Below, piece after piece: positions 38,679 to 47,320 of a DNA stretch of 64,000 nucleotides. The notes beneath the pieces are model-generated. The model was not told the origin of the DNA. It ran no database searches and saw only the letters and a program-made list of their open reading frames with translations. Each line of letters opens with the position of its first letter. Within the stretch, counting starts at the first letter, position 1. Source of the DNA: Blastochloris tepida (GTDB taxonomy: Bacteria > Pseudomonadota > Alphaproteobacteria > Rhizobiales > Xanthobacteraceae); the NCBI RefSeq assembly GCF_003966715.1, contig NZ_AP018907.1:2654001-2718000 (forward strand), in the 5' to 3' direction. The translations under genes were made by a program, and so were the position numbers.

Positions 38679-40822
38679 CAGGGACGCAGTCCGGGAAGAC
38701 GCGGGTGTTGCGGCGCACGGCCGGCAAGGCGCCCGCCCCCACCGCCGGACCGAAGCCGGCCGGGGCGGTTCGCCAGGGCGGAGGCCGCCAGACCGGCCAG
38801 GATACGGGGCAGGACATGATCGCGGATGCGGGCCAGCACGCCGGCCAGATCACGAGCAGGACGCCGCCGCAGCCGGCGGCCGCAGCCGCGCTCGACGCGC
38901 CGGTGCGCCGTCCGCCCGAGGGCCGGCAAGTATCTCAGACCGTTTCGCCCCAGACCAATTCACCTCAGACCGCGTCGCCATCCCCGGGCGGCGTCCGCAG
39001 GCCGGACGAGACGCCCCGCAGCGACGCGCCCCCGGCTCCGCGCGCCTCGGCCGCCACCCCGCCGTCGTTCCTGTCGCTGTCGCAACTGCCGCATCTGATC
39101 CGCGCGCCGGCCGGCGACGTGCTCGACGGCCTGATGGTCGACTACTACGCCTATGTCGGCGATCGGCTCGTGCTGTCCGGCTGGGTGGTCGGCGCCGGCT
39201 CCGGCCGGCGGATCGACAGCGCGGACGATACGGTGCGCGCCTGCCTGTTCCCCCGGCCGGATGTCGAGACGGCGTTTCCGGGCCTGGCGGCGAGCGCGCG
39301 CGGCCTGCTTGCGGTGGTCAGGCCCGGTGAGGGCGACACCTTCACGCTGTGCGGGCGGCGGCTGCGCGCGCCGCGCCGCGCCGACGGCGAGGGCGATCCC
39401 GCGCGCATGTTCGTCGATCACCGGGCGCGCCTCGGCTTCCTGCTCGAAGCGCTGCAGGGCAGCGCGGTCTCGCTGGCGCCGCTGGTGGCGCAGCTCCAGA
39501 CGGCGCCCGCCGCCTACAAGCGCGCCCGCGGCTTCCTGGAGCACGCCAAGGGCGTTCCCGGGCATGGCGGACTGGTGGTCGGCTGGACGGTCCAGGTGCC
39601 GGGCGTGACGCTGGCGCTGATCGACCAGCGCGGCCGCATCGTGCCGCTGGCCGAGGCGGTGCGCTGGCATCGCCCGGACATCGTCGACGCCTTCAGCAGC
39701 GAGTTCGGCAATTTCACCTTCAATGCCGGCATGCTGCAGGGCTGGCGGCATGGCGTCACACTGGGCGAGGAGATCCGGCTCTGCGTACTCGACGGCGACG
39801 AATGCCACGTACTGGCGTCGCGCCAGTGGGAGGCGGCGCCGGTCGAGCCGGTCAGCTTCGCCAAATGGGCGTTCGAGTTTCCGACCCCGCTCGACCGCTT
39901 CTTCGACCGGCTGGAGCAGCATGACGGCGCGGTGATCGACTCGCTGGTTGCGGCCAAGCTCGCAGCCCGCCCGCCGCGCCCGCCCGAGATCATGGTGTGC
40001 GGCCCGCAGCCCGAGAGCCCGCGCTGCTCGATCATCATCCCGCTGTTCGGCCGCTTCGATTTCATGCTGAACCAGCTCCTCGAATTCTCCGAGGACGATG
40101 AGCTCAAGGCCGATGCCGAGCTGATCTATGTGGTCGATGATCCGCGCATCCTGTCGGAGGTGCGCCAGCAGGCGCCGCTGCTCTATGAAGCCAACCGCGT
40201 GCCGTTCCGCATTGTCACCGCCGGCGAGAACCGCGGCTTTTCCGGCGCCAACAATCTCGGCATCTCGGTGGCCCGCGCGCCCAATCTTCTGCTGCTCAAT
40301 TCGGACGTGATCCCGGTCGAGCCCGGCTGGCTGCAGAAGATGCTGGCGGTGATCGAGGGGCGGGCGGATGTCGGCATCGTCGGCGCGCGGCTGTTCTATC
40401 CCAACGGCGCGATCCAGCACGACGGCATGGCCTTCGTGTGGGAGCCGGCGCTCAACGCGCACATCAACAAGCACCCCGGCATGGGGCTGGAGCCGCCGGA
40501 CCCGCGCGCGGGCGCGACGCCGCGCCTCGCCGTCACCGGCGCCTGCCTGCTGATGTCGCGTGCGCTCTACGACCGGGTCGGCGGGCTCGACGAGGGCTTC
40601 CTGATCGGCGACTTCGAGGATTCCGACCTCTGCCTCAAGGTGCGGAGCGCCGGCCTGTCGATCGCCTGCGTCGAGGACGTCAACCTCATCCATCTCGAAC
40701 GGCAGTCGCTGGCCGGGATCGGGCAGGACCGCTTCCGCAATTTCGTGGTGCGCTACAACGCCTGGCGCCACGAGAGGCGCTGGGGCAGCGTGCTGCGCAA
40801 GATGACCGGCGCGCGGGGGTAG
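38675..40822 (+). CDS. Family 2 glycosyltransferase with long N-terminal extension
   Basis: 715 residues. The first ~130 are low complexity (Ala/Pro/Gln/Thr). Residues ~130-430 form an unrecognised region, with sequences resembling accessory domains of large bacterial glycosyltransferases ([26 protein letters not shown]). From ~445 a GT-A GT2 domain follows: [52 protein letters not shown] (the SD of the DXD-like motif), [37 protein letters not shown]. This is a WbbL/rhamnosyltransferase-like pattern, in line with rfbB upstream. The sugar and acceptor are unknown. ATG 38675 overlaps the rfbB stop; the GT4 gene follows after 3 bases. Confidence 0.9.
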   Translation: MTGTQSGKTRVLRRTAGKAPAPTAGPKPAGAVRQGGGRQTGQDTGQDMIADAGQHAGQITSRTPPQPAAAAALDAPVRRPPEGRQVSQTVSPQTNSPQTASPSPGGVRRPDETPRSDAPPAPRASAATPPSFLSLSQLPHLIRAPAGDVLDGLMVDYYAYVGDRLVLSGWVVGAGSGRRIDSADDTVRACLFPRPDVETAFPGLAASARGLLAVVRPGEGDTFTLCGRRLRAPRRADGEGDPARMFVDHRARLGFLLEALQGSAVSLAPLVAQLQTAPAAYKRARGFLEHAKGVPGHGGLVVGWTVQVPGVTLALIDQRGRIVPLAEAVRWHRPDIVDAFSSEFGNFTFNAGMLQGWRHGVTLGEEIRLCVLDGDECHVLASRQWEAAPVEPVSFAKWAFEFPTPLDRFFDRLEQHDGAVIDSLVAAKLAARPPRPPEIMVCGPQPESPRCSIIIPLFGRFDFMLNQLLEFSEDDELKADAELIYVVDDPRILSEVRQQAPLLYEANRVPFRIVTAGENRGFSGANNLGISVARAPNLLLLNSDVIPVEPGWLQKMLAVIEGRADVGIVGARLFYPNGAIQHDGMAFVWEPALNAHINKHPGMGLEPPDPRAGATPRLAVTGACLLMSRALYDRVGGLDEGFLIGDFEDSDLCLKVRSAGLSIACVEDVNLIHLERQSLAGIGQDRFRNFVVRYNAWRHERRWGSVLRKMTGARG

Positions 40823-40825
40823 GCG

Positions 40826-42055
40826 ATGAAGGTTCTGGTCATCGCCCACGGGCATCCGGATTTCTCGGTCGGCGGCGCCGAGCTGGCCGCGTTCAATCTC
40901 TACCGCTCGCTGCAGCGTCACCCCGAGGTCGAGCGCGTCGATTTCCTCGCCCGCACCGACCAGCCCTCGGTGGGCTGCGGCATGATCGGCCTGCGGCGCC
41001 CGGGCGAATATCTGTGGCGGCAGGACATGCACGACTGGTTCCTGCTGCGCACGGCCTATGCCAACGGCATGTACGATGCGCTGCGCGCCTTCCTGCGCCT
41101 CAAGCGGCCGGACGTGGTGTTCGTCCACCATTACGCCCATATCGGCCTGGAGATGCTGCGCGAGCTGCGCCGCGAGCTGCCGGACGCCTTCATCTGCCTG
41201 ACGCTGCACGAATACATGGCGATCTGCGCCCATCGCGGCCAGATGGTGAAGGCGCGCTCCGGCCGGCTGTGCCACAGCGAGAGCCCGGAGGAGTGCGCCG
41301 CCTGCATGCCCGAGCGCAACGCGGAATCGTTCTGGCTGCGCAAGCATTTCATCCAGAAGCACTTCGAGGCGGCCGACATGTTCGTCTCGCCCTCGGAGTT
41401 CCTGCGCCGGCGCTACATCGCCTGGGGCATCCCGGCCGAGTACATCACGGTGATCGAGAACGGCCAGCCGCAGATCGAGGCGGCGCCGGCGGCCGAGAGC
41501 CCCGCCTTGCGCACGCGCTTCGGCTTCTTCGGCCAGATCACCGAGTTCAAGGGCGTCGAAGTGCTGCTGCAGGCGCTGCATCTGATGCGGCCGGAGGTGC
41601 GCCGCACCCTGCAGGTGGAGATCAACGGCGCCAATCTGGAGCACCAGGAGCCGAAGTTCCGCGAGATGATCGAGAAGCTGCGCGCCCCGCTGGTGGTGGA
41701 AGGGTCGCTGCGCTGGGTCGGCCCCTACGAGCCGCACGAGCTGCCGCGCCGCATGCGCAAGGTCGGCTGGGTGGTGGTGCCGTCGATCTGGTGGGAGAAT
41801 TCGCCGATGGTGATCCAGGAGGCGTTCTGCTGCCGCCGCCCGGTGATCGCCGCCAATATCGGCGGCATGGCCGAGAAGGTGGAGCACGGCGTGAATGGGC
41901 TGCACTTCGAGGCGAGGAGCCCGCTCGACCTCGCCGACACGCTCACCGAGGCGGCCGGCACCAGGGGCCTGTGGGAGCGGCTGAGTGCGAATATCCGCCA
42001 GCCGATCTCGTACGAGGAGTGTGCAAAGGCGTATCTGTCATTAGTATCGTGGTAA
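40826..42055 (+). CDS. Family 4 glycosyltransferase
   Basis: A 409-residue GT-B enzyme. The N-terminal Rossmann domain has VIAHGHPDFSVGGAELAAFNLYRSL, the glycine-rich acceptor loop, then LHEYMAICAHRGQM. The C-terminal donor domain reads RTRFGFFGQITEFKGVEVLLQAL, RWVGPYEPHELPRRMRKVGWVVVPSIWWENSPMVIQEAFCCRRPVIAANIGGMAEKVEHGVNG, with the family E-x7-E motif (ENSPMVIQE). It includes a cysteine-containing loop (CHSESPEECAACMPE) also seen in related enzymes. It is the third gene of the rfbB-GT2-GT4 unit. G+C drops sharply directly after its stop. Confidence 0.92.
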   Translation: MKVLVIAHGHPDFSVGGAELAAFNLYRSLQRHPEVERVDFLARTDQPSVGCGMIGLRRPGEYLWRQDMHDWFLLRTAYANGMYDALRAFLRLKRPDVVFVHHYAHIGLEMLRELRRELPDAFICLTLHEYMAICAHRGQMVKARSGRLCHSESPEECAACMPERNAESFWLRKHFIQKHFEAADMFVSPSEFLRRRYIAWGIPAEYITVIENGQPQIEAAPAAESPALRTRFGFFGQITEFKGVEVLLQALHLMRPEVRRTLQVEINGANLEHQEPKFREMIEKLRAPLVVEGSLRWVGPYEPHELPRRMRKVGWVVVPSIWWENSPMVIQEAFCCRRPVIAANIGGMAEKVEHGVNGLHFEARSPLDLADTLTEAAGTRGLWERLSANIRQPISYEECAKAYLSLVSW

Positions 42056-42085
42056 ATTCAATTAAGTAAAAAAGCATGGAGTCTG

Positions 42086-42766
42086 ATGATGATCTGGGCC
42101 CAAAATATAGAATCTGAAATTTCGCATTGGCGCAATTGGTTAACAGATCCGAAGATGGAAGAATCTCGTAAACGGCGCATTTCGTCAACAGAGAAACTTT
42201 CATCGAGAACGTTGGAACTAATAGGAAAACCACTTGGCTCAAAGATTCGAATCTTAGACGTCGGATCTGGACCAATAAGCACAATCGGAAGAAGCGCCCC
42301 TGGATATGATGTTGAGCTTGTTTGTACCGATGCCCTTGCAGATCACTACAATAAGCTTTTGAAGGATTCCAATTTAATGCACTTGCCGTCTATTTTCCCG
42401 GTCAAGGGGGAGGATCTCGAGAGCAATTTCGGGAGGAACGCCTTCGATTTGGTGAATTGCGCAAATGCTCTAGATCACTTCGAAGATCCCGCATTGGCAT
42501 TTGTCAATATGTATAATGTTTGCGCGGAAGGGGGCGTCATTACAGTACTATCAATTGAAAACGAAGGCGAGCGCGAAGGATATCGCGGGCTTCATCAGTG
42601 GAATCTGCGCGCGAACGACGATGGATTGTGGCTTTCTACAAAACTAAGGACAGAAAATATCATAAATCGAATTCCACGAACAGCAATTTACTCTTGGAAA
42701 TACGTCGATCACGGGCAAAAGAATTTCAATATATTTTTAATATCAATTAAAAAGGCATCTAATTAG
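42086..42766 (+). CDS. Class I SAM-dependent methyltransferase, low-G+C gene
   Basis: A 226-residue Rossmann methyltransferase. Motif I is KIRILDVGSGPISTIG, the acidic residue of motif II follows in ELVCTDALAD, and FDLVNCANALDHFEDPALAFVNM is the motif IV/V region; VISxx-like motif VI is GGVITVLSIENEGER. It likely modifies a sugar or a small surface-glycan precursor. ATG 42086 has GGAG four bases upstream. The gene uses A/T-rich codons unlike its left neighbours and overlaps the opposite-strand gene at its 3' end by eight bases. Confidence 0.8.
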   Translation: MMIWAQNIESEISHWRNWLTDPKMEESRKRRISSTEKLSSRTLELIGKPLGSKIRILDVGSGPISTIGRSAPGYDVELVCTDALADHYNKLLKDSNLMHLPSIFPVKGEDLESNFGRNAFDLVNCANALDHFEDPALAFVNMYNVCAEGGVITVLSIENEGEREGYRGLHQWNLRANDDGLWLSTKLRTENIINRIPRTAIYSWKYVDHGQKNFNIFLISIKKASN

Positions 42767-43892
42767 CATTTTTTATTATTATCTTGAAGTAGACAAGGTC
42801 GCGCTCCATTGTTCCGGCGCAGCCTTTATATTTTCTCCTTGTCAAGAATAGCGCTAACTCTTCACCGGTGTCTTCGAAGTTTCGCGATCTTGACGAGGGA
42901 GAGAGGATGGATGGGTAGCTGTAAACGTATTCACCGCATTTCGATTCAGACATTTCTGTCTTTATATTAATTAGAGGCCGGGGCTCTGACCATGTAATAA
43001 GATCACGAGATGTATTGTAAACTATTTGCCCTTTATACTTTCCGCCCGGCATTGCGCCCACAGCGATATATCTCCCTCCTTGCTCAATAACAGATCCTAT
43101 TGAATACAGATTTTTCAAAATACTGCAGGGTCGCTTTGGTGAATCTTTATAAGGGTCGTGCGCGGATGGAATCCATGTGACACCATCCCAATATTCCCAA
43201 TTCAAGAGGTCGCCCTGCCGTAAAGTCCTAAACAAACAATGGCCATACGGCTGACTAGGGTCGCCAGTAGTAAGTATAATTGAGTACAAATAACCATTTC
43301 TAGAAAATATATTCGTTGGCGAAAAAAATCCTCGTGGTCTTCCCTGCATGTCTTCAGAGCGAATGTTCGCCGATGCAATTGGTTTAAGGTGGTCCACTTT
43401 GTAAAAGTTCATTCCAGAATCTGTTGATTTTAAGGCAACTATACTATTATACCAACAGCTTCCAAGATCAGCAAATTTGCATTTTCCAGGATGGCGGTGA
43501 GCCTGAAATTCATGATGCCCGAGGGCAAAGACATTAACCCCGTCTTCCGTCCACGTCGCTGTTACCCAAATCTTATCGTTATATTCACTAGGATTTGAGG
43601 CGTGACTACTCTTTCGACTTATTGAACAAACTCGCTGTAGGTCAATTAAGGTATCCCCACGAAATAGCCTTACATCGAAGTGACTCGCTAGCCCGACAAC
43701 GGCACCAGAGGAATCACGGAATGCCCTCAATGGACTATCCGGAATATCATCATAGGAACAACGCTGGGTAGCCCAATCAAATACGACATGAGGCCCAGAA
43801 ATTATTTTTACCTCATCCAGCGCATATGAGTGGGCCGGATAGAAAAATAAAATAAACAATCTCAGAATAACTCTAAATAAAAAAATCCGCAT
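42759..43892 (-). CDS. Secreted beta-propeller-like protein, low-G+C gene
   Basis: A 377-residue protein with an N-terminal signal peptide (IFLFRVILRLFILFFYPAHSYA). Repeated strand/turn patterns recall five-bladed propellers of glycoside hydrolase families 43/117 or sialidase-like proteins: SSGAVVGLASHFDVRLFRG, NDKIWVTATWTEDG, WYNSIVALKSTDSGMNFYKVD, NGYLYSIILTTGDP, YNTSRDLITWSEPRPLI. I cannot assign catalytic residues, so glycosidase activity is only a possibility. Seven or so cysteines suggest disulfides outside the cytoplasm. It lies four bases downstream of the following minus-strand gene's stop, hence one transcript. Confidence 0.65.
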   Translation of the reverse strand: MRIFLFRVILRLFILFFYPAHSYALDEVKIISGPHVVFDWATQRCSYDDIPDSPLRAFRDSSGAVVGLASHFDVRLFRGDTLIDLQRVCSISRKSSHASNPSEYNDKIWVTATWTEDGVNVFALGHHEFQAHRHPGKCKFADLGSCWYNSIVALKSTDSGMNFYKVDHLKPIASANIRSEDMQGRPRGFFSPTNIFSRNGYLYSIILTTGDPSQPYGHCLFRTLRQGDLLNWEYWDGVTWIPSAHDPYKDSPKRPCSILKNLYSIGSVIEQGGRYIAVGAMPGGKYKGQIVYNTSRDLITWSEPRPLINIKTEMSESKCGEYVYSYPSILSPSSRSRNFEDTGEELALFLTRRKYKGCAGTMERDLVYFKIIIKNAN

Positions 43893-43896
43893 AACA

Positions 43897-44685
43897 TTAC
43901 TTCTGGCTTATAGAAACGCTCGTCAAATCGGCTGCGATCGCGGCTTTTGCCGTCAAATCTTTGACAGGGTGAACAAATAGAGGGACGCACTCCCTCAAGC
44001 GATCGACCTTGTGTACGTTAAACTGCGGATAATGCGTGAATGGCGGGGTCGTCTTGCTAAGATCGAGCATCCTTAGGCCAACAAAATTTGCGACAGACGG
44101 CATTGTTACTTCTTGATGCCCCTTCCAGCCAAGCGCGATTTGTTCAGCATACGCATCAATGTATCTCCGAGAAAAAACGATCAAAGGAAGAAACGCGCCA
44201 TAAGCGACGGAATCTGGCGACACAGATAAATCTTTAGGAAGCTCTAAAGTTTTCCACCAAACCCAATTGTTATTTCTCCATGGAGAAATATAACTACCTG
44301 CAAAATCGCAATCTTTCGTTGCGCAGATAAGCCTCTCCATTGATTGCCTGACGTCGCCCGTGGCCATGACGTCATATTCCATCCATATGTATCTCGAGTA
44401 TGATTTATTCAGGCCGGACACCGCACGAATCATCTTTAAATCAACGTTTCCTGGAATTAGTCCGCGGGAAATATCCTTGCTGTGGACTACCTCCGCAAAA
44501 ATTTGCTTATTGTTTAATGTTAGAATTCCATCACGCTCATTAAATGGAGGAGATTCTTCGTCTTTAACGTGAACAACCTTAATCACATCGCATATATCCC
44601 CGACACTTGAGCGATATTCCTGAAATACCTGGTCAGCAAAGCTGCCGCCCGGGGATGCCAAAAGCATGCAAATATTCTCAGACAT
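43897..44685 (-). CDS. Hypothetical GT-A-like protein, low-G+C gene
   Basis: 262 residues, not firmly recognised. The order of segments resembles nucleotide-sugar transferase folds: ICMLLASPGGSFADQVFQEYRS at the start, a middle strand YSRYIWMEYDVMATGD in the position of a DXD motif, and DFAGSYISPWRNNNWVWWKTLEL. No signal peptide or membrane segment. Given the glycosyltransferases beside it, an atypical glycosyltransferase or a glycan-related protein is likely, but this is inference. Codon use is AT-rich. A 266-base AT-rich gap upstream, to 44951, has no gene and probably holds its promoter. Confidence 0.55.
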   Translation of the reverse strand: MSENICMLLASPGGSFADQVFQEYRSSVGDICDVIKVVHVKDEESPPFNERDGILTLNNKQIFAEVVHSKDISRGLIPGNVDLKMIRAVSGLNKSYSRYIWMEYDVMATGDVRQSMERLICATKDCDFAGSYISPWRNNNWVWWKTLELPKDLSVSPDSVAYGAFLPLIVFSRRYIDAYAEQIALGWKGHQEVTMPSVANFVGLRMLDLSKTTPPFTHYPQFNVHKVDRLRECVPLFVHPVKDLTAKAAIAADLTSVSISQK

Positions 44686-44951
44686 AGCGCGCCTGTGCCG
44701 ATGATGAGATATGCGATAGAGCTACAACGAAATCGCAGGAAAGGCAATACTGCTTAAATAACAATGGCATGCCGGCAAATACAACAGTTATTTGATGGCT
44801 ACCAGCAAATATTCGCCCGCTTGCAGGAATTAGAAGCCATAACCGGATGCGTGAAAATGTAAAAATTCCGCAAAGTGACGCGCTGTATTTGGCGCATAGA
44901 GAGATTTTTCATATTTAAAAATGATTTTTATTGAATGCCTGAAGAGGTGAC

Positions 44952-45095
44952 TTACGTTGTGGCTCTTCCCCAATGCTTGGGGGTCTTCTTATACGGCATT
45001 CGGCAGTGCAGGCCAACATGGCGCTGCAGTTCGCCCTGTTCGAGGATCGCCAGCTCGCCCTGCCAGTCCCGGCTCAGCCGCGTGAGCGTCTCGGG
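44952..45095 (-). pseudogene. Truncated 3' end of a second TPR-transferase gene (right inverted-repeat copy)
   Basis: On the minus strand ETLTRLSRDWQGELAILEQGEL...HCRMPYKKTPKHWGRATT and a stop. It equals the last 42 codons of the 31841-36739 gene, with three base differences over 44962-45087. Everything upstream in that gene (TPRs and DXD domain) is absent; a transposase fragment lies just beyond the break. The second Hint gene is further upstream on the same strand, mirroring the order Hint then TPR-transferase on the left side. Confidence 0.85.
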
Positions 45096-45146
45096 CGCTG
45101 CCTCGGGGGGCGGTGAGCGGGGCGCCGGTGAGCCGGGCGCCGCGAC

Positions 45147-45183
45147 GCCCCTACGAATTCGGCTGCAAGGTGTCGATCGCATT
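45147..45183 (+). mobile_element. IS5-type transposase remnant, internal fragment
   Basis: Plus-strand frame reads RAPRRPYEFGCKVSIAL. The core RxPYEFGCKVSIA is the conserved block before the second catalytic region in IS5-family transposases. Only this block is recognisable. It sits between the truncated TPR-transferase end and the terminator of the second Hint gene, exactly where the deletion break should be. Confidence 0.6.
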
Positions 45184-45214
45184 GACGGCGCCGGCATCTC
45201 GGCCGGTCGCCGCC

Positions 45215-45247
45215 GGAAACGAAAACGGCGGCGCCGCGGCGCCGCCG
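45215..45247 (-). terminator. Intrinsic terminator of the second Hint gene
   Basis: A perfect 22-base palindrome at 45226-45247 (CGGCGGCGCCG and its complement) is followed on the minus strand by TTTTCGTTTCC. It lies 24 bases after the Hint-2 stop. This is the clearest intrinsic terminator in the window. Confidence 0.85.
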
Positions 45248-45270
45248 TCGAGAGCCCCGGCCGGCGGCCG

Positions 45271-47151
45271 TCAGGCCACCGCGTCCATCGCAGCGCCGAT
45301 CGCCCGCGCCCGCTCGGCCAGCATCACCCGCACCCCCACCGGCACCTGACGGTGCGCCTTGGCGCGCGGATAGGGCAATTCGCTGATCGCCTTGCCGTTC
45401 GGATACAGCGCCTGATGCTCGGACCAATTGTCGAAGGCGAGCCGGTCGACATTGTCGACGAAGGTTTCGGCCGGCACCCCCTCGGCGAGGATGAGCGAAT
45501 GGTCGTCGAGCTCGACATGGTAGTAGGTGAAGACCTGCGGAACGCCGGTCTCGCGCACGATCGAGGTGCCGTTGACCAGCGCGCCGGCCTGGATCAGCGA
45601 TCCGCCGACCAGGAGGGCATGGTCGGGCGACAGCAGCAGGTCGCGGACCGGCAGGTTGTCGCCCAGCGCGCCGGCCTTGACGCGGATCGGCAGCACCCGC
45701 AGCGGATCGGCGAAGCGGGTCGAGATGGTCTGCAGGCCGATCCAGGTGACCGGCATGGCGCGGCCATCGGCCGTCAGCACGCGGTCGCCGCGCGTCAAGG
45801 TCTCGACCGCCACCTCGCCATCCGGCGTGCGGATCATCGTGCCGGGATAGAAGCAGTACACGTCGATATTGACGGTATCGGTATCGGTGCCGCCGGTGTG
45901 GCCGTCGGAGGTGGTGATCGTCAGGACGTCGTCGACGTCGCCGACCGTCGTATCCTGGCTGGTGGTGAGGTAGTCGAGCCCCTGCAGAGCCGTGTTGATG
46001 TTGGCGATCGCGCCCGACAGCACGACCGTGCCGGTGCCGTTTCCGGTCACGGTCAGTCCGTCGACGCTGCCCAGCGTCAGCGTGCCGCTCCCGACGTGCA
46101 GCGTAACCGTAAGGTTCGCGTCGTTGGCGTCGGACACCCAGATGGCGTTGCCGTTCGCCGAGCTGAACAGGATGTGCGGGTTCGACTCCCAGTTCAACGC
46201 CTGCGTCGGGAGAGAACTTGAACTCGGCACGTCATAGGAGACCTTGACGTTGTCGATGTAGATGAATTCGCCCTTGTCGAGAGAGCTTGGCACCGAAAAG
46301 CGAACCGAGGTGCCGCCCGAAATGTAGGCGCTGATGTCGGCACTGAATGAGCCGTCAGCACCGTTGGCACCGAATGCGCCTAACGTCGTCCATTTTGTCC
46401 CATTGTAGATCTCAACGGTAATCTTCTCGTCGCTTGAACTCGTGTTTGAATTGTAATCGAAACTGAGATTGGCCTTGACTGCATCAGCAAGGCTTGATGC
46501 AACTTGGCGGGCAATGGAATGCGTACTGCTGCCTCCACCATTCGAGTCGTCGCCAAAACGCAACTCACCGCCGGAAACCTGAATCCAGCCGCCGGTGGTG
46601 CTCGTCTGCTCCCCACTTTCCGTCCAGTTGCCAGCCCAGTTTTCGGTTCCACTGTTCGCGCCATACCCCCCGCCGGCGAAGTCGTCAGCGTTCGTGTGGG
46701 TATTCGAAAACAGATTTACCGGCGCCACGTCGAGGTGCAGGGTCTGCGCGTCAGTACCAGTTCCTCCGAAGTGACCGGTATTCTTCGCGGTCACCGTCAC
46801 GCTGCCCGGATCTACGGGCGTGTCACTGCTGTCGGTGAACGTGATACCGCGCAGGATCGACTGCCAGTCACTGGTCCTTTCATCGCCGCCAGTCAGCGTG
46901 AGCAGGCCGGTATTGGCGTCATAGCTGGCGGTAATTCCCTTACTCGCGGCGAGGGTCTGGGCCGCGGGGTCGAGGCCCAGCGTCATCGTGCTCGTATGGG
47001 TGGCGATCTGCACCGAGATGGTGTCGATGCTGTTGCTGTCAAGCACATTTGCGCTCAGCGTCGCCTGCGGAAACAGATACATCGGCGTCGGCGCGGTCGA
47101 ATAGGTGGTGCCGGTGCCATTGGCATTATTGAGATTAACCGTAATCGACAT
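45271..47151 (-). CDS. Large beta-rich protein with C-terminal Hint domain (Hint-2)
   Basis: 626 residues without a classical signal peptide. The N-terminal part is Ser/Thr/Asn/Gly-rich and beta-rich, with cadherin/adhesin-like repeats: NVLDSNSIDTISVQIATHTSTMTL, TLHLDVAPVNLFSN, and a jelly-roll-like middle (SFDYNSNTSSSDEKITVEIYNG, IYIDNVKVSYD). From Cys433 (CFYPGTMIRTPDGE) a Hint_2 domain runs to the end and matches that of the 30016 gene over its whole ~195 residues (about three quarters identical by eye). The RTX repeats of the paralogue are absent. Likely surface or secreted; the Hint domain may self-cleave. It is divergent from the AraC-type gene and ended by a strong terminator. Confidence 0.8.
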   Translation of the reverse strand: MSITVNLNNANGTGTTYSTAPTPMYLFPQATLSANVLDSNSIDTISVQIATHTSTMTLGLDPAAQTLAASKGITASYDANTGLLTLTGGDERTSDWQSILRGITFTDSSDTPVDPGSVTVTAKNTGHFGGTGTDAQTLHLDVAPVNLFSNTHTNADDFAGGGYGANSGTENWAGNWTESGEQTSTTGGWIQVSGGELRFGDDSNGGGSSTHSIARQVASSLADAVKANLSFDYNSNTSSSDEKITVEIYNGTKWTTLGAFGANGADGSFSADISAYISGGTSVRFSVPSSLDKGEFIYIDNVKVSYDVPSSSSLPTQALNWESNPHILFSSANGNAIWVSDANDANLTVTLHVGSGTLTLGSVDGLTVTGNGTGTVVLSGAIANINTALQGLDYLTTSQDTTVGDVDDVLTITTSDGHTGGTDTDTVNIDVYCFYPGTMIRTPDGEVAVETLTRGDRVLTADGRAMPVTWIGLQTISTRFADPLRVLPIRVKAGALGDNLPVRDLLLSPDHALLVGGSLIQAGALVNGTSIVRETGVPQVFTYYHVELDDHSLILAEGVPAETFVDNVDRLAFDNWSEHQALYPNGKAISELPYPRAKAHRQVPVGVRVMLAERARAIGAAMDAVA

Positions 47152-47320
47152 TCACGCGCTCCGATAAATTGGATTGTTAACGTCTCGTTGGTTCCGGCCT
47201 CGGCGGCGATCCAACCTGCCTGCCGGCCGAAGCTCAACCGTGTCCGGCGCAGTTGAGACAAATTGCAAAGAAATTGATATGAAAAATCGTACTCTCGGAT
47301 CGAACGGATAAGGCTTAAGG

